DNA of 64,000 nt from Ahrensia sp. GTDB taxonomy: Bacteria > Pseudomonadota > Alphaproteobacteria > Rhizobiales > Rhizobiaceae. Below are positions 10,230 through 20,934 of the stretch, one piece after another. Position 1 is the stretch's first letter, and the number at the start of each line of letters is the position of its first letter. The translations under genes were made by a program, and so were the position numbers. Location: positions 5,447-69,446 of the forward strand of contig NZXU01000106.1 of NCBI GenBank assembly GCA_002698425.1. Direction: 5' to 3'. Under the pieces are notes generated by a model. The model was given only the letters and a program-made list of their open reading frames with translations. It did no database searches and was not told the origin of the DNA.

Positions 10230-11342
10230 TCAGCGGCGGTAGAAGGGCAGCGGCGTGACTTCGAACGGTTCCTTCTTGCCGCGGATGTCAACGGTGAGTT
10301 GGGCGCCGTGTTGCGCGACGCCGGTCGCTACGTAGGCCATGGCGATGGGATAACCGAGTGTGGGGGATAGCGCTCCGGAAGTGACGGTGCCGATCGCGCC
10401 GTCGACGTCGTTGCGGTGGACGCTGTACCCGGCGCGGGCCGCGCGTTTACCGACACCTTTGAGGCCGACCAGCGTGCGAAGGGTCGGTGTTTCGGCGATC
10501 GCTTCGAGGGTGTTGCGACCGACAAATTCCTTGTTGAGGCGGACTACCTTCCCGAGGCCCGCTTCATACGGATTGGTCTCGGAGGTGAGTTCGTGGCCGT
10601 AGAGGGGCATTCCGGCCTCCAGCCGCAGCGTGTCTCGGCACGCGAGTCCGGCGGCGGTTCCCCCGTGGGAGGTGGTGGCGTTCAGCAGTGAACGCCACAC
10701 AGTGATGGCGTTGTCGCGAGAGACGTAGATTTCGAATCCGTCTTCGCCGGTGTAACCGGTGCGCGCCAGGAGCACGTCGATGCCCGCCACTTCAGCTGTG
10801 GTGATGGCGTAGTACTTCAGCGTGCGGACGATCTCGGTGAACGCGGTGGGCACCTCGGAGGTGATGATGGCTTCTGCTGCGGGTCCTTGCACGGCGATCA
10901 GCGCGAAGTCGGCGGACTGATCGGTGATCGAGGTGTCGAAGTCTGCGGTTCGCGCGTTGAGTGCAGCGACCACGGCTGCGGAATTGGCGGCGTTGGCGAC
11001 GACGAGGAACTGTTGGTCGGCTAGACGGTAGGTGACCAGATCGTCGACGACGCCACCGGAATCGTCGCACATGAGCGAGTACTTTGCCTTGCCGACCGCG
11101 ATTTTCGATAGCTCACCGACGAGTGCGTAATCCAGTGCCGCGGCGGCGTGGCGGCCTTCGACGAGGATCTCTCCCATGTGTGAGATATCGAAGATACCAG
11201 CTGTTTGCCGTACTGCTCGATGCTCGGCGAGCTCACTGGAGTACTTGATGGGCATCTGCCAGCCGGCGAAGTCGGTGAAAGTGGCACTCAGAGAGTGGTG
11301 TTCGCCCAGGAGGGGGGAGGCTTTGGCGGTATGAATTGTCAT
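10230..11342 (-). CDS. gcvT: Glycine cleavage system T protein (aminomethyltransferase)
   Basis: Transfers the methylene group from H-protein-bound aminomethyl to tetrahydrofolate and releases ammonia. The 370-residue product shows the folate-binding N-terminal fold ([28 protein letters not shown]) and the [12 protein letters not shown] and [18 protein letters not shown] motifs. I chose the ATG at 11342, which overlaps the gcvP stop (ATGA) and starts at the family N-terminus; the preceding 18 open codons belong to the gcvP 3' end. Confidence 0.95.
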   Translation of the reverse strand: MTIHTAKASPLLGEHHSLSATFTDFAGWQMPIKYSSELAEHRAVRQTAGIFDISHMGEILVEGRHAAAALDYALVGELSKIAVGKAKYSLMCDDSGGVVDDLVTYRLADQQFLVVANAANSAAVVAALNARTADFDTSITDQSADFALIAVQGPAAEAIITSEVPTAFTEIVRTLKYYAITTAEVAGIDVLLARTGYTGEDGFEIYVSRDNAITVWRSLLNATTSHGGTAAGLACRDTLRLEAGMPLYGHELTSETNPYEAGLGKVVRLNKEFVGRNTLEAIAETPTLRTLVGLKGVGKRAARAGYSVHRNDVDGAIGTVTSGALSPTLGYPIAMAYVATGVAQHGAQLTVDIRGKKEPFEVTPLPFYRR

Positions 11343-14218
11343 GCGTTGATCTCCTGCAGGGTGGTGGCGAAGGCTTCCGGAGGGGGGCATGAACACACAA
11401 GATTGCGGTCACCGTGGACGCCGTCGATGCGTCGAACCGGTGGCCAGTACTTGTGGTAGCCCAGGCGGCTAAGGGGATAGACCGCCTGGGCTCGGCTGTA
11501 GGGGAAATCCCAGCTGTCGGAGGCGATTTGCTCCGCGGTGTGCGGAGCGTTGCGCAGCGGACTGTGTTCCACCGGCCAGGTGCCGGCGGCGACGTCGCTA
11601 ATCTCGCGCCGGATAGCAATCATCGCGTCGATGAACCGGCCAAGCTCGGCCAGATTCTCAGATTCAGTGGGTTCGACCATGAGCGTGCCGTTGACCGGAA
11701 AGGACAACGTGGGGGCGTGAAATCCATAGTCGATGAGCCGTTTTGCGACGTCCTCGGCGGTGACTCCGGTTTGGCGGGTGAGTTCACGCAGGTCGATGAT
11801 GCATTCGTGAGCGACCAGCCCGGTGGGTCCGGTATAGAGCACGGGATAATGCTCTGACAGGGACTTGGCGATGTAATTGGCCGACAGCACAGCAGTCCGA
11901 GTGGCGTTGGCCAATCCTTCGGGACCCATCAAGGCCAGGTAAGCCCAGGTGATCGGCAAGATGCCCGCGGAGCCTTGCGGGGCGGCGGCGATGGCCGGTT
12001 GGGTGGACTGTTCGGGGTTCAGCGGATCGCCGGGCAGGTAAGGCGCGAGGTGGGCTCGTACGGCGACCGGGCCGACGCCGGGCCCCCCTCCGCCGTGCGG
12101 GATGCAAAACGTCTTGTGCAGGTTCAGATGCGAGACGTCGCCCCCGAAGTGTCCTGGTTTGGCGAGGCCGACAAGGGCGTTCATGTTGGCGCCGTCGATG
12201 TAGACCTGGCCTCCGGCATAGTGAACCAGTTCGCACACCGTGCCGACCTGCTGCTCGTACACGCCGTGTGTGGAGGGGTAGGTCAGCATGATCGCGGCCA
12301 CGGTGTCGACATTGTTGAATAGTTTGGCGCGGAGGTCGTCGAGGTCGATCCCACCGTCTCGAGCGGTGGCGACCACCTGTACTTGCATACCGGCCAGCAC
12401 GGCCGAGGCTGCGTTGGTGCCGTGAGCCGACTGTGGTATCAGGCAAACGGTGCGTTGGTGGTCGCCGTGAGCGTCGTGATAGCCCTTGAGGGCCAGCAAG
12501 CCGGCCAGCTCACCCTGCGAGCCTGCGTTGGGCTGCAATGAAACTCGGTCATAGCCGGTGATTTCGCACAGCCAGCGCTCTAGGTCGTTGATGAGCTGTC
12601 GGTACCCGGCGGTTTGCGAGCTGGGCGCAAAAGGGTGGATCGACGCGAATTCGGGCCAGCTGATGGGCTCCATCTCGACCGCCGAGTTGAGCTTCATGGT
12701 GCACGAGCCGAGCGGGATCATGGTGCGATCCAGCGCGAGGTCCTTGTCGGAGAGCCCGCGCAGGAATCGCAGCATGGCCGTCTCCGAGCGGTGAGCACGG
12801 AACACTGGTTGCTCGAGAAACTGGGATGTGCGGACCAGGGTGGCGGGAATACGTACGCGCCGCGCGGCCACTGGGTTGGCCTTGAACACGCTGAGTACCC
12901 GGTTGACAATATCGACGGAAGTAGTTTCATCACAGGCAATTCCGATGTGATTGCTGTCAATGAGACGCAGATTGATGCCGGCGCGTTCAGCTTCGTCGGT
13001 GAATTCGCGGGCTTGGCCCGGTGCACGCACGGTGATGGTGTCGAAGAAGTGATCGTTGACGACGGCGATGCCGGCGGCGTGCAGACTCTCAGCAAGGTGG
13101 CGCGCGTGGTTATGGACGCGGGTCGCGATCGCTCGCAGTCCGTCGGGTCCGTGGTAGACGGCGTACATCGCGGCCACGTTGGCCAACAGCGCTTGTGCGG
13201 TGCAGATGTTGCTGGTTGCCTTCTCGCGGCGAATGTGTTGCTCGCGGGTTTGCAGCGCGAGCCGGTAGGCCGGCTGGCCCGATGCGTCGACCGATACGCC
13301 GACGAGGCGTCCTGGAAGCATGCGCTCCAGCCCGGACCGCACCGCCATGTAGCCGGCGTGCGGGCCGCCGAAAAAGAGAGGAACGCCGAAGCGTTGGGCA
13401 GAGCCGACCGCGATGTCGGCGCCCAATTCTCCGGGCGGCGACATCAGCGTGAGAGACAGGGGGTCGGCTGCGACGGTAGCCAAGGCGCCGTGGTCGTGGG
13501 CTTGCGCAATGATGCTCGCGTAGTCGCTGACTAGCCCGCTAGCGCCGGGACACTGCAGCACAGTGCCGAACACGCCGCCCTTGGCGAGCTCGACGCCGAT
13601 GTCGGCGGCCAGGTTTGTCTCCACGACCTCAATGCCGATCGCATTGGCGCGACCCCGGAGAACGGTCAGGGTCTGGGGGAGCAAGTCACGGTCGACGAGG
13701 ACGCGATTGTTGTTGATTCCCCGCGGGATTGACCGCCGCATCAGCAGGACAGCTTCGACGACCGCGGTTGCTTCGTCCAGGAGTGAGGCACTGGCGATCG
13801 GCAGCGCGGTGAGCTCTTCGATGAGAGTCTGAAAGGTCAGTAAAGCTTCCAACCGGCCCTGGGAGATTTCGGGTTGGTAGGGGGTGTAGGCGGTGTACCA
13901 GGCTGGTGATTCCAGCATGTTGCGGCGAAGGACCGCTGGCGTGATGGTGTCGTAATAGCCAAGGCCAATCATCTGCACGCGAGTGTCGTTCTGCGCGGCC
14001 AGATCTCGCAGTGCCGAGAGCACCTCGGCTTCGTTACGCGCAGCGGGCAGCGCAAGAGGTCGGTCAGTGCGTATTTGGCTGGGAACAGCTTCATCAATCA
14101 GGGCGTCGAGGCTGCGGTAACCCAGTGCCGTCAGCATCTGTTGCTGCTCGGCTGGGTCGGGTCCGATATGGCGGCGCTCAAAGGCGCCGGTGGGGGGCTG
14201 CTGGGCAGTGTCAGACAC
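11339..14218 (-). CDS. gcvP: Glycine dehydrogenase (decarboxylating), P protein
   Basis: PLP enzyme that decarboxylates glycine and loads the aminomethyl group on GcvH. The chain is 959 residues, the normal length of the fused homodimeric type. The N-terminal half begins [17 protein letters not shown]; the PLP lysine is in [18 protein letters not shown] at roughly residue 700. I chose the GTG at 14218 because the family match starts just after it; the upstream open codons belong to the riboswitch leader. First gene of the operon, with the tandem glycine riboswitch directly upstream. Confidence 0.95.
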   Translation of the reverse strand: MSDTAQQPPTGAFERRHIGPDPAEQQQMLTALGYRSLDALIDEAVPSQIRTDRPLALPAARNEAEVLSALRDLAAQNDTRVQMIGLGYYDTITPAVLRRNMLESPAWYTAYTPYQPEISQGRLEALLTFQTLIEELTALPIASASLLDEATAVVEAVLLMRRSIPRGINNNRVLVDRDLLPQTLTVLRGRANAIGIEVVETNLAADIGVELAKGGVFGTVLQCPGASGLVSDYASIIAQAHDHGALATVAADPLSLTLMSPPGELGADIAVGSAQRFGVPLFFGGPHAGYMAVRSGLERMLPGRLVGVSVDASGQPAYRLALQTREQHIRREKATSNICTAQALLANVAAMYAVYHGPDGLRAIATRVHNHARHLAESLHAAGIAVVNDHFFDTITVRAPGQAREFTDEAERAGINLRLIDSNHIGIACDETTSVDIVNRVLSVFKANPVAARRVRIPATLVRTSQFLEQPVFRAHRSETAMLRFLRGLSDKDLALDRTMIPLGSCTMKLNSAVEMEPISWPEFASIHPFAPSSQTAGYRQLINDLERWLCEITGYDRVSLQPNAGSQGELAGLLALKGYHDAHGDHQRTVCLIPQSAHGTNAASAVLAGMQVQVVATARDGGIDLDDLRAKLFNNVDTVAAIMLTYPSTHGVYEQQVGTVCELVHYAGGQVYIDGANMNALVGLAKPGHFGGDVSHLNLHKTFCIPHGGGGPGVGPVAVRAHLAPYLPGDPLNPEQSTQPAIAAAPQGSAGILPITWAYLALMGPEGLANATRTAVLSANYIAKSLSEHYPVLYTGPTGLVAHECIIDLRELTRQTGVTAEDVAKRLIDYGFHAPTLSFPVNGTLMVEPTESENLAELGRFIDAMIAIRREISDVAAGTWPVEHSPLRNAPHTAEQIASDSWDFPYSRAQAVYPLSRLGYHKYWPPVRRIDGVHGDRNLVCSCPPPEAFATTLQEINA

Positions 14219-14271
14219 GAGGTGGGCTCCAGTTTCATAACACCCGGATCGGCCGGGCGCTGAGTAGGTCA

Positions 14272-14457
14272 CCTCCCCTCTCTGTCCTGAAACCTGAGAG
14301 CTTGGCGCCGCCGGGCGCATTCACCTTCGGTAAGTACCGACGCTAGTTAGTCGATGCTGTTCTCCAGAGTTGCCTCGGCGCTGCGGTACTGGGCCTGAGA
14401 GATTCCCGGGGAGGATATTGCTCCTACGGCGCCTCCTATCGGAGGTTCTCCCGCTGC
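14272..14457 (-). promoter_or_regulatory. Tandem glycine riboswitch upstream of gcvP
   Basis: Read on the minus strand, two aptamer-like halves follow each other. The first contains GCGGGAGAACCTCC, then GGCGCCGTAGGAGCAA and AATCTCTCAGGC. The second contains CTCTGGAGAACAGC, then CCGAAGGTGAATGCGCCC and AAGCTCTCAGGT, ending ACAGAGAGGGGAGG. The order, the paired CTCTCAGG boxes and the GGTGAA and GGAGCAA glycine-contacting segments match the known tandem glycine riboswitch. It ends about 50 bases before the gcvP start. Glycine would be expected to switch the operon on. The exact ends are approximate and no clear terminator stem was resolved. Confidence 0.93.
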
Positions 14458-14740
14458 GCGTCAACGGCGTATTGAGTTGTGGATCGAGCTGCGGTTCCAG
14501 TCTGGCTGAGAGTAGCTAGAAACGTCAAGTGCGAGTCCGGTAGGTTACAGCTTGCGGGTGAACGGTGAAATGCGTTGATCTGCAGGGTCATTCTGTTGTC
14601 GTGCGTGGAGCGGGCAGTGCGACACCGGTGTCTGCACTGCCCGCCATCGCGGCGCTGTCACATGGAATCGACAGTGGCGGCGGGGTCGCGTCACGGTCGG
14701 TGCGGCAGCGGCGGACCTGGGACGGGCGCTCTTTCGAGAG
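14458..14740. other. Intergenic region between glnA4 and the riboswitch
   Basis: No gene is evident. The operon promoter should lie here, reading leftwards into the riboswitch; I cannot name a -10 or -35 with confidence. Confidence 0.5.
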
Positions 14741-16174
14741 CTACAGCCGTTCGAACCCGCGGTACTTCTCCCAGTCGGTGATGCTTTGGTCGAACTGCTC
14801 GAGCTCATGCTCGGCCATCCGCGCGTAATGAGCTACCACGTCATCTCCAAAAGCTTTCCGTACCATGCTGCTCCCGCGAAACAGCTCAAGTGCGGCGCGC
14901 AGTGTGGTGGGAACGTGGGGCAATTCGGCACTGTAGGCGTTGCCAGAAACTGGATCCTCCAGCTGCAAACCGTCCTCGATCCCTCGGAGGCCCGCCGCCA
15001 CGATGGCTGCCAGCGCGAGGTACGGATTGACATCGGCCCCTGCGAGGCGGTGTTCAAGGCGCAGCGACTTGCCGCTGCCGACCACCCGCAGGGCGCACGT
15101 TCGGTTGTCATACCCCCAGGAGATCGCCGTGGGCGCGTAGCTGCCCGCGACAAACCGTTTGTAGGAGTTAATATTTGGAGCCAGTAGCAGAGTCAGCTCA
15201 GGCAGGAACGCGATTTGCCCCGCTAGGAAACTCTGCATGACCGGCGAGAATCCGTGAGCCCCATTTCCAGCGAATACAGGTGTCTCATCGTCATTGCGGA
15301 GGCTGAAGTGAATGTGGCAAGCATTGCCGGCGTTCTGATCCAGTTTGGCCATGAACGTGACGCTGTGTCCGCAACCTGCCACCACCTGCTTGGCCGCGAA
15401 CTTGGCGAATGCATGGTTGTCCGCAGTGGTCAGCGCCTCACGGCAGGCCAATACGAGCTCGTGTTGACCTGGCGCGGCCTCGGCGACGATGCTCTCCATC
15501 TCCACGCCCGCATCGGTGAGGTCCCGATGTAGATCCGCCAAGAGCAGGCCGACTCCGCGCGTGTCGAGCATGGAATAGTCGGCGCTGTAACTGCTGACAG
15601 GCCGCAGCGTGCGGTAGCCGCTGCTCCATGCGTCCTCGTAGCTGTTGGCGAAGATCTGGAATTCGAGCTCGGTTCCCGACAGCGCGGTCCAGCCGCGTCC
15701 ACTGAGCTTGTCGAGCTGGTGGCGCAGCAGTTGGCGCGGTGACACGGTGAGGGCGCTGCCCTCTTTATCGAATAGGTCGCACAGCACCATCACCGACGTC
15801 GGGTGCCACGGCAGACGACGTATCGTTCTCACGTCGGGCACCATCACCAAGTTGCCGTAGCCGGTGGCCCAGGAGGCTACGGTATAGCCCTCGACCGTGT
15901 TCATCTCGACGTCGGTCGCCAGCAGGTAGCTTTGCGCTTCGCAGCCTCCGTCGAGCACCGTGTCCAGAAAGTACTGGGCCATGATCCGTTTGCCCTGCAA
16001 TCGGCCCTGCATGTCCACCATCACCAGCTCGACAGTGTCGATCCCGCCAGCGGCGACCTCGGAAGCCAAGGTCGCCACCGTCAGGGGCCCGCCGACTGTT
16101 TTCGTTGGTGAGGTGGATCTGCTCTCGGGGAGGCGGTCAGTTCTTGGCACGGGCGAGATCGTCCTTGACTTCAC
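14741..16174 (-). CDS. glnA4: GlnA4-type glutamine synthetase-like ligase (gamma-glutamyl-amine synthetase)
   Basis: ATP-dependent ligase of the glutamine synthetase fold; relatives GlnA3 and GlnA4 of Streptomyces join glutamate to polyamines or ethanolamine instead of ammonia. The 477 residues include VDMQGRLQGKR, the glutamate/metal segment GTELEFQIF, the NACHIHFSL motif, NSYKRFVAGSYAPTAISWG, NRTCALRVVG and the C-terminal DWEKYRGFERL, which closely resembles M. tuberculosis GlnA4. The GTG start overlaps the aminotransferase 3' end by 38 bases and has an AGGTGGAG nearby; a slightly later start is possible. Company with an aminotransferase and an aldehyde dehydrogenase favours amine catabolism by gamma-glutamylation. 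The amine substrate is not determined by sequence. Confidence 0.85.
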   Translation of the reverse strand: MKSRTISPVPRTDRLPESRSTSPTKTVGGPLTVATLASEVAAGGIDTVELVMVDMQGRLQGKRIMAQYFLDTVLDGGCEAQSYLLATDVEMNTVEGYTVASWATGYGNLVMVPDVRTIRRLPWHPTSVMVLCDLFDKEGSALTVSPRQLLRHQLDKLSGRGWTALSGTELEFQIFANSYEDAWSSGYRTLRPVSSYSADYSMLDTRGVGLLLADLHRDLTDAGVEMESIVAEAAPGQHELVLACREALTTADNHAFAKFAAKQVVAGCGHSVTFMAKLDQNAGNACHIHFSLRNDDETPVFAGNGAHGFSPVMQSFLAGQIAFLPELTLLLAPNINSYKRFVAGSYAPTAISWGYDNRTCALRVVGSGKSLRLEHRLAGADVNPYLALAAIVAAGLRGIEDGLQLEDPVSGNAYSAELPHVPTTLRAALELFRGSSMVRKAFGDDVVAHYARMAEHELEQFDQSITDWEKYRGFERL

Positions 16175-17501
16175 GCTCCACCTGGGCGATCGACTTGGCC
16201 AGCCGCTCGACGATCTGATCGAGATCGCTGTCGGTGGAGGTGAATGCCGGCGCGAGCAGGGTCTGGTCCCCCGCCATGCCGTCGCCAGTGGGTTGGGTCG
16301 AGTAGATCAGCATCGAGTTCTCCAGCGCGGCTTCATCGATGCGCCGGGCGACCCGCAGTGACGGATCGAGCAGCGAACTGCCATCGGAGGGATCGACGTA
16401 GCTGACCCCCAGCAGGAAGCCGCGGCCACGGACCTCGCGTACCAGGTCGAACCCATCGAGAGCGCTGCGCAGAGCCTCCAGGAACTTGGGGCCGCGTTCA
16501 CGCACGGAATCCACCAGACCCTCCTTGCGGAGATGGGCGATGACCGCCGAACCGGCCGCGCACGACACAGGCACCCCGTCCCAGGTGTGGCCGGGTTCGA
16601 ACGAGCGTGATCCCGCTGCGACAGCCTGGTACACGTGCTCCTGGACGAGCATGGCGCCGACGGGGAAGAAACCGGCGCCCAACCCCTTGGCCGTGGTTAT
16701 GACGTCGGGTTTGATCGGCATCTGCTCGGCGGCGAAATAGGTGCCGGTACGACCCATGCCAGTGACAACCTCATCGAACCAGACCAGGAAGCCGTACTTG
16801 CGGCGCCGCTCTTCGAGGCCGTGCCAGAACGACTCCGGCGGGCTGTAACCCGGCAGTGACGCCGCCGAGACCGGCTCGATCAGGAATGCAGCGACCTCCC
16901 CGCCCACGCGTTCGAGGATCGCATCGAGTTCCTTGAGGGCCGTCTCGCCCGAGGTGTCGAACAACCACGTCGAGGGTTTGATGTGCTCCTGCTGCTGGAT
17001 GTAGGGACCATAGGGTTCCTGCAGACCGGGGCGACCGGTCAAGCCGAACGTCGCGATACTGGCGCCGTGGTAGGACTGCGCCGGGGATACGACAAGGTGA
17101 CGTCCAGAGTCGCCCTTGTCGACGTGGTAGCTGCGCACCATCCGCAGGGCCAGCTCGTTGGCTTCGGTTCCCCCAGAGACGAAGTGTGCTCGCGTGAAGC
17201 CCTCGGGAGCGATGTCGATGAGGTCGCGCGCGAGTTGTTCCTGGGCGGGGGAGGTGGCGTGGACGTTGTAGACGAACGAGATCTGTTCGGTTTGCTTTCT
17301 GATCGCGTCCGAGATAGAGGGAATGGCGCCGTGGCCGAAGCTGGTCACCATTGCTCCGCCGGAGACGGCATCGAGGTACTGGTGCCCACTGGCGTCGTAG
17401 AGCCAAGAGCCTTCCCCACGGACCATCAGCGGATACGGACGATCGAGCTCGCGGACGAAAACTGCTGTGTCGTCGGCGGTTACGAATGACCTGTTGCCCA
17501 T
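16137..17501 (-). CDS. Class III PLP-dependent aminotransferase
   Basis: Omega-amino-acid or diamine aminotransferase of the GABA/beta-alanine transaminase type, 454 residues. Visible motifs are HFVSGGTEANELAL (cofactor phosphate region), YHGASIATFGLTG, the PLP-contact aspartate in LVWFDEVVTGMGRTG and the PLP lysine in TTAKGLGAGFFPVGAM. The ATG at 17501 is preceded by GAGAAGGG. It lies 35 bases after the aldehyde dehydrogenase and overlaps glnA4. With an aldehyde dehydrogenase it could convert an omega-amino acid or diamine to the aldehyde, then to the acid. Confidence 0.88.
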   Translation of the reverse strand: MGNRSFVTADDTAVFVRELDRPYPLMVRGEGSWLYDASGHQYLDAVSGGAMVTSFGHGAIPSISDAIRKQTEQISFVYNVHATSPAQEQLARDLIDIAPEGFTRAHFVSGGTEANELALRMVRSYHVDKGDSGRHLVVSPAQSYHGASIATFGLTGRPGLQEPYGPYIQQQEHIKPSTWLFDTSGETALKELDAILERVGGEVAAFLIEPVSAASLPGYSPPESFWHGLEERRRKYGFLVWFDEVVTGMGRTGTYFAAEQMPIKPDVITTAKGLGAGFFPVGAMLVQEHVYQAVAAGSRSFEPGHTWDGVPVSCAAGSAVIAHLRKEGLVDSVRERGPKFLEALRSALDGFDLVREVRGRGFLLGVSYVDPSDGSSLLDPSLRVARRIDEAALENSMLIYSTQPTGDGMAGDQTLLAPAFTSTDSDLDQIVERLAKSIAQVEREVKDDLARAKN

Positions 17502-17536
17502 TGTCGACCCTTCTCTTTCTGTGTTAGCGACCGGCT

Positions 17537-18913
17537 TTAGTCGGTCGAGAGGAAAACGTTCTTCTCTTCGGTGAACGCGTCGAGAGCGTCGGGACCCAAT
17601 TCCCGGCCCAGTCCGGACTCTTTGAAGCCTCCAAACGGTGTCCAGTAGCGGACCGAAGAGTTGCTGTTGACGCTCAGGGCGCCGCTCTGCACGGCCTTCG
17701 ACATCCGCAACGCGCGGCCCAGGTCGCGCGTCCAGATGGAGCCGGACAGTCCGTAGGGAGAGTCGTTAGCGATTTGGATCGCGTCTGCCTCGTCCTCGAA
17801 AGGGATCAGAACCGCGACCGGTCCGAAGATCTCTTCGACCGCGACACGTGAAGTCGGTGCCACCGGTCCCAAAATATGCGGCGCGAACCAGAATCCAGGA
17901 CCCTGGGGCGCTTGGCCACGGATGGCCACGGGATTGCCGTCGTCGAGAAAGCCCGATACGCGTTGGTGGTGTGCGCCGGTGATCAGCGGACCCATCTCGG
18001 CGGTGGGTGAGGCGGGATCCTCGACGCGCAATCCCTGCACCGCTGGTTCGAGAAGCTCGACGAAGCGATCGAATACGTTGCGCTGCACGAGTATGCGGGA
18101 CCGCGCGCAGCAGTCCTGTCCGGCGTTGTCGAACACTGCATACGGTGCAGCCGCAGCGGCCTTCTCCAGGTCAGCGTCAGCGAAAATGATGTTGGCGCTC
18201 TTGCCGCCGAGTTCGAGGGTGACCGGCTTTACCTGTTCGGCGCAGCCCGCCAGCACCGCCTTGCCGACCGCCGTGGACCCGGTGAAAACGACCTTCTTCA
18301 CCAGCGGGTTCCGAACGAAGCGGTCACCGACCTCGGCACCGCGCCCAGGAATGACGGTGAAGACCCCTTCCGGGATTCCGGCTTCGAGTGCAAGCTCGCC
18401 CAGCCTCATCGCTGTCAGGGGGGTCACTTCGGCTGGTTTCAGCACGACGGTGTTGCCGGCGGCCAACGCGGGGACGAAGCCCCACGCTGCGATCGGCATC
18501 GGGAAGTTCCAGGGGACGATGATTCCCACCACGCCGAGCGGCTCGCGGAAGGGGATGTCGACCCCACCGGTCACTGGAATCTGTTTGCCGCTCTGGCGCT
18601 CCGGAGCGCCAGCGTAGTAGTTCAATACGTCCCGTACGTGTCCGGCTTCCCAGCGTGCATTGCTGATCGTGTGTCCGGCGTTGCGTACTTCCAGGGCTGC
18701 GAGATTTTCGATGTCGGCATCGACGGCCTCGGCGAACCGGCGCAGCAACCGAGCCCGGTCGCCGGGTGCCACGGCGCGCCAGTCGGTGAAGGCGCGGTCA
18801 GCCCGTTCGATGGCCGCGTCCGCGCCCGCGGCGTCGACCAGCTCGACGCGCTGAAAGGACTCCCCAGTCGCGGGGTTGATGAGATCGATGTGGTGCAGAA
18901 CTGCAGTGGTCAC
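17537..18913 (-). CDS. aldC: NAD(P)-dependent aldehyde dehydrogenase
   Basis: Oxidises an aldehyde to an acid; 458 residues. The cofactor site (IIVPWNFPMPIAAWGF, VFTGSTAVGK), the catalytic glutamate in VTLELGGKSANI and the nucleophilic cysteine in DNAGQDCCARSR are all present. The GTG at 18913 is preceded by AGGAG at good spacing. First gene of the aldC-aminotransferase-glnA4 transcription unit; in M. tuberculosis aldC also neighbours a PuuD-like gene and glnA4, so the pairing is recurrent. A role in oxidising gamma-glutamyl aldehyde or a semialdehyde is inferred. Confidence 0.88.
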   Translation of the reverse strand: MTTAVLHHIDLINPATGESFQRVELVDAAGADAAIERADRAFTDWRAVAPGDRARLLRRFAEAVDADIENLAALEVRNAGHTISNARWEAGHVRDVLNYYAGAPERQSGKQIPVTGGVDIPFREPLGVVGIIVPWNFPMPIAAWGFVPALAAGNTVVLKPAEVTPLTAMRLGELALEAGIPEGVFTVIPGRGAEVGDRFVRNPLVKKVVFTGSTAVGKAVLAGCAEQVKPVTLELGGKSANIIFADADLEKAAAAAPYAVFDNAGQDCCARSRILVQRNVFDRFVELLEPAVQGLRVEDPASPTAEMGPLITGAHHQRVSGFLDDGNPVAIRGQAPQGPGFWFAPHILGPVAPTSRVAVEEIFGPVAVLIPFEDEADAIQIANDSPYGLSGSIWTRDLGRALRMSKAVQSGALSVNSNSSVRYWTPFGGFKESGLGRELGPDALDAFTEEKNVFLSTD

Positions 18914-19465
18914 AACGGCTCCTAACGGTGCGCTGTACGGATGATGCGAGCAACGGTGTGGTGGACCGCTACGGAACGGTGTGGCGCGCGGGCGTTCGCG
19001 ATGAAGTTCTTGAGTGAGAACCTGGTACGTGGGTGTCGGTTGGGTGCCCGTTCGGATCTGGCGCCGGCCGGCCGAAGGGCGGGGATAGAGGTTGTTGCAG
19101 GCCGTAGGGGCCGGTTTTAAACATCCTACTCATTAATGGACCGCACATAGGATCTTTTATACGGGGTGTAGTGTCCCCGGTCAAGTCGAGAAGCCGAGAC
19201 TCTGACCCGTGGATCAGGGCGGAGATCCGCCGCGGCAAGTAAGTCCGACGCGAGCCGTAATCCTCTGTATTCGTGCGGATTCCGCGTTCCGCACCCGAGA
19301 TCCGCGATTCCGTCGCCGTGCTCAATCCAAGAGCATTCATGTTGCGGGGCCGCGTGGTGGCCCGGCGGTGCGGAGGGCACAGTTTGGCGCCGTTAAGGGC
19401 AGGGTTGGGGAGCGATGCCAGGTCACGATCGTCAAGTCAGCGCGGCGTGATCGGCAGCGGTCGCG
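18914..19465. promoter_or_regulatory. Promoter-bearing intergenic region upstream of aldC
   Basis: About 550 bases without a convincing gene. It contains an AT-rich patch at about 19,110-19,165, unusual for this DNA, carrying an inverted pair ATCCTA and TAGGAT separated by about 20 bases. Read on the minus strand it offers TAGGAT and TATAAA as possible -10 elements for the aldC unit. The same hexamer TAGGAT recurs at about 24,714 in the next divergent promoter region. Confidence 0.4.
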
Positions 19466-20824
19466 TTACGGAGTCTGCGCGCCGGGTGCGGCCGGGGTCT
19501 TGCCGAGGACTCGGCCCAGAGAATAGGCGGCCACAGCGATGACAACGGTGATGATCGGTGACAACGCGGCGAGACTGGGGAAGGCGGTTTGTTCGGTTAG
19601 GGCGATGCCGATGGCTGAGGCGAGTACCCAAGCGAGGATGGGCCAACTTACCGCTCGGACATGGGTGGACCCCCAACGGTGTTGCGCGGTGGTGGCACGT
19701 GCGCGGTCGCGGCGGTTGAAGTAGAGCGCAACAAGGGCAATGGCCACCCAGGCCGTGACGAAAACACCCTGCCAGGCAAGTGCTTTCAACAAGTAGGTCA
19801 AGACGTTGGTCAACATGAACAGGTACGCGAGGATTCCGGCGACCACCACCCAGATCACCCGCGAGGTGGAGCGGCCGGTGATGTTTTCGTAGAGCTGTTG
19901 GAGATTGGTGGACGCGGCGTAATAGTTGGCGGTGTTGATGCGCGTCTGAGATACCACGATGAGCAGCAGACCCAGCAATCCGATGGAGCTCAGGACTGCT
20001 GTCACAACCCCAGTTTCAGTACTGTCGAGGTCCCACGCCAGCACGATGTAAATGCCGACCAGGCCGTTGAGGGCGAAGGTGGCCAAGTAGAAGACCCAGC
20101 CGAAGGTGACGTTGGCGTGGAAGCGCTGGTCCTGCCGGCGCCCCAGTCGGGCGAATTCAAAGGTGTACATCATCATGACCCAGACCCCCATGTAGATGAG
20201 GTAGGAGCTGATCCAGCCGGGGATGGCGCTATCTCCGGCGCCGCCTGCCACAAGCCAGTCGGCGGGGTAGCCTTGCTTGGCGGTGGCACCGATCACGACT
20301 GCGATCAGGCCGATCAGGTAGAGCGGTAAGAGTGCGCCGTTGAGTTTGTCGAGCCAGTTCTGCACCCCCTTGGCGACCAACGGGAGCGCGTAGAGGACAA
20401 CGACGATGTACCACAAGTGCATGGAGCCGCCGAAATACTGGTTGAGGGCAACGGCGATGATGGATCCCTCGAAGGTGGCGTAATACACGGCGGTCACCGC
20501 GAACAGCAAGGCGGCCAGGCTGGATCCGATTGGGCCGAAGATGTTGCGGGAGAACTCACTGATTGTCTCGCCGGTGCGGATGGCATGCCGGGACAGGACG
20601 GCGTTGATGGCACCGTAGGAGACGATGCTCAGCGCCATGCCGATGAGAGTGTTGGCAGTGCCCACTGCCGATACCGAGGCGACGGCGACGTAGAGCCAGA
20701 ACATGGCCGAGAACATGGCCCAATAGGCCATCATCAGCGACCATTTTCCGACGCGAACGGAGTCGTCGGGATGCGCGTGTCCGGCAGGATCGATGGTGGT
20801 TTCGGAGTTGTCGTTGGTGAGCAC
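19466..20824 (-). CDS. NCS1-family permease (cytosine/purine/allantoin type)
   Basis: Integral membrane importer of 452 residues with about twelve hydrophobic segments, beginning with WSLMMAYWAMFSAMFWLYVA. The family carries nucleobases, allantoin, hydantoins and related ring compounds with H+ or Na+. The GTG at 20824 was chosen because AAGGAACCTACCC precedes it at good spacing, while the upstream open codons are not membrane-like. It is last in the accB-accC-pxpB-pxpC unit, which suggests that the enzyme's substrate is a small cyclic amide entering through this permease. Confidence 0.85.
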   Translation of the reverse strand: MLTNDNSETTIDPAGHAHPDDSVRVGKWSLMMAYWAMFSAMFWLYVAVASVSAVGTANTLIGMALSIVSYGAINAVLSRHAIRTGETISEFSRNIFGPIGSSLAALLFAVTAVYYATFEGSIIAVALNQYFGGSMHLWYIVVVLYALPLVAKGVQNWLDKLNGALLPLYLIGLIAVVIGATAKQGYPADWLVAGGAGDSAIPGWISSYLIYMGVWVMMMYTFEFARLGRRQDQRFHANVTFGWVFYLATFALNGLVGIYIVLAWDLDSTETGVVTAVLSSIGLLGLLLIVVSQTRINTANYYAASTNLQQLYENITGRSTSRVIWVVVAGILAYLFMLTNVLTYLLKALAWQGVFVTAWVAIALVALYFNRRDRARATTAQHRWGSTHVRAVSWPILAWVLASAIGIALTEQTAFPSLAALSPIITVVIAVAAYSLGRVLGKTPAAPGAQTP

Positions 20825-20934
20825 GGGTAGGTTCCTTCGTTGGTGTGTGACGAAGATGTGATGGGGCATTCTGCCCACGATGGAGCGAGCCCTCGGCAGC
20901 GCTGCCGGGACGAGGTGGCGTTGGTGCTTCTGAA

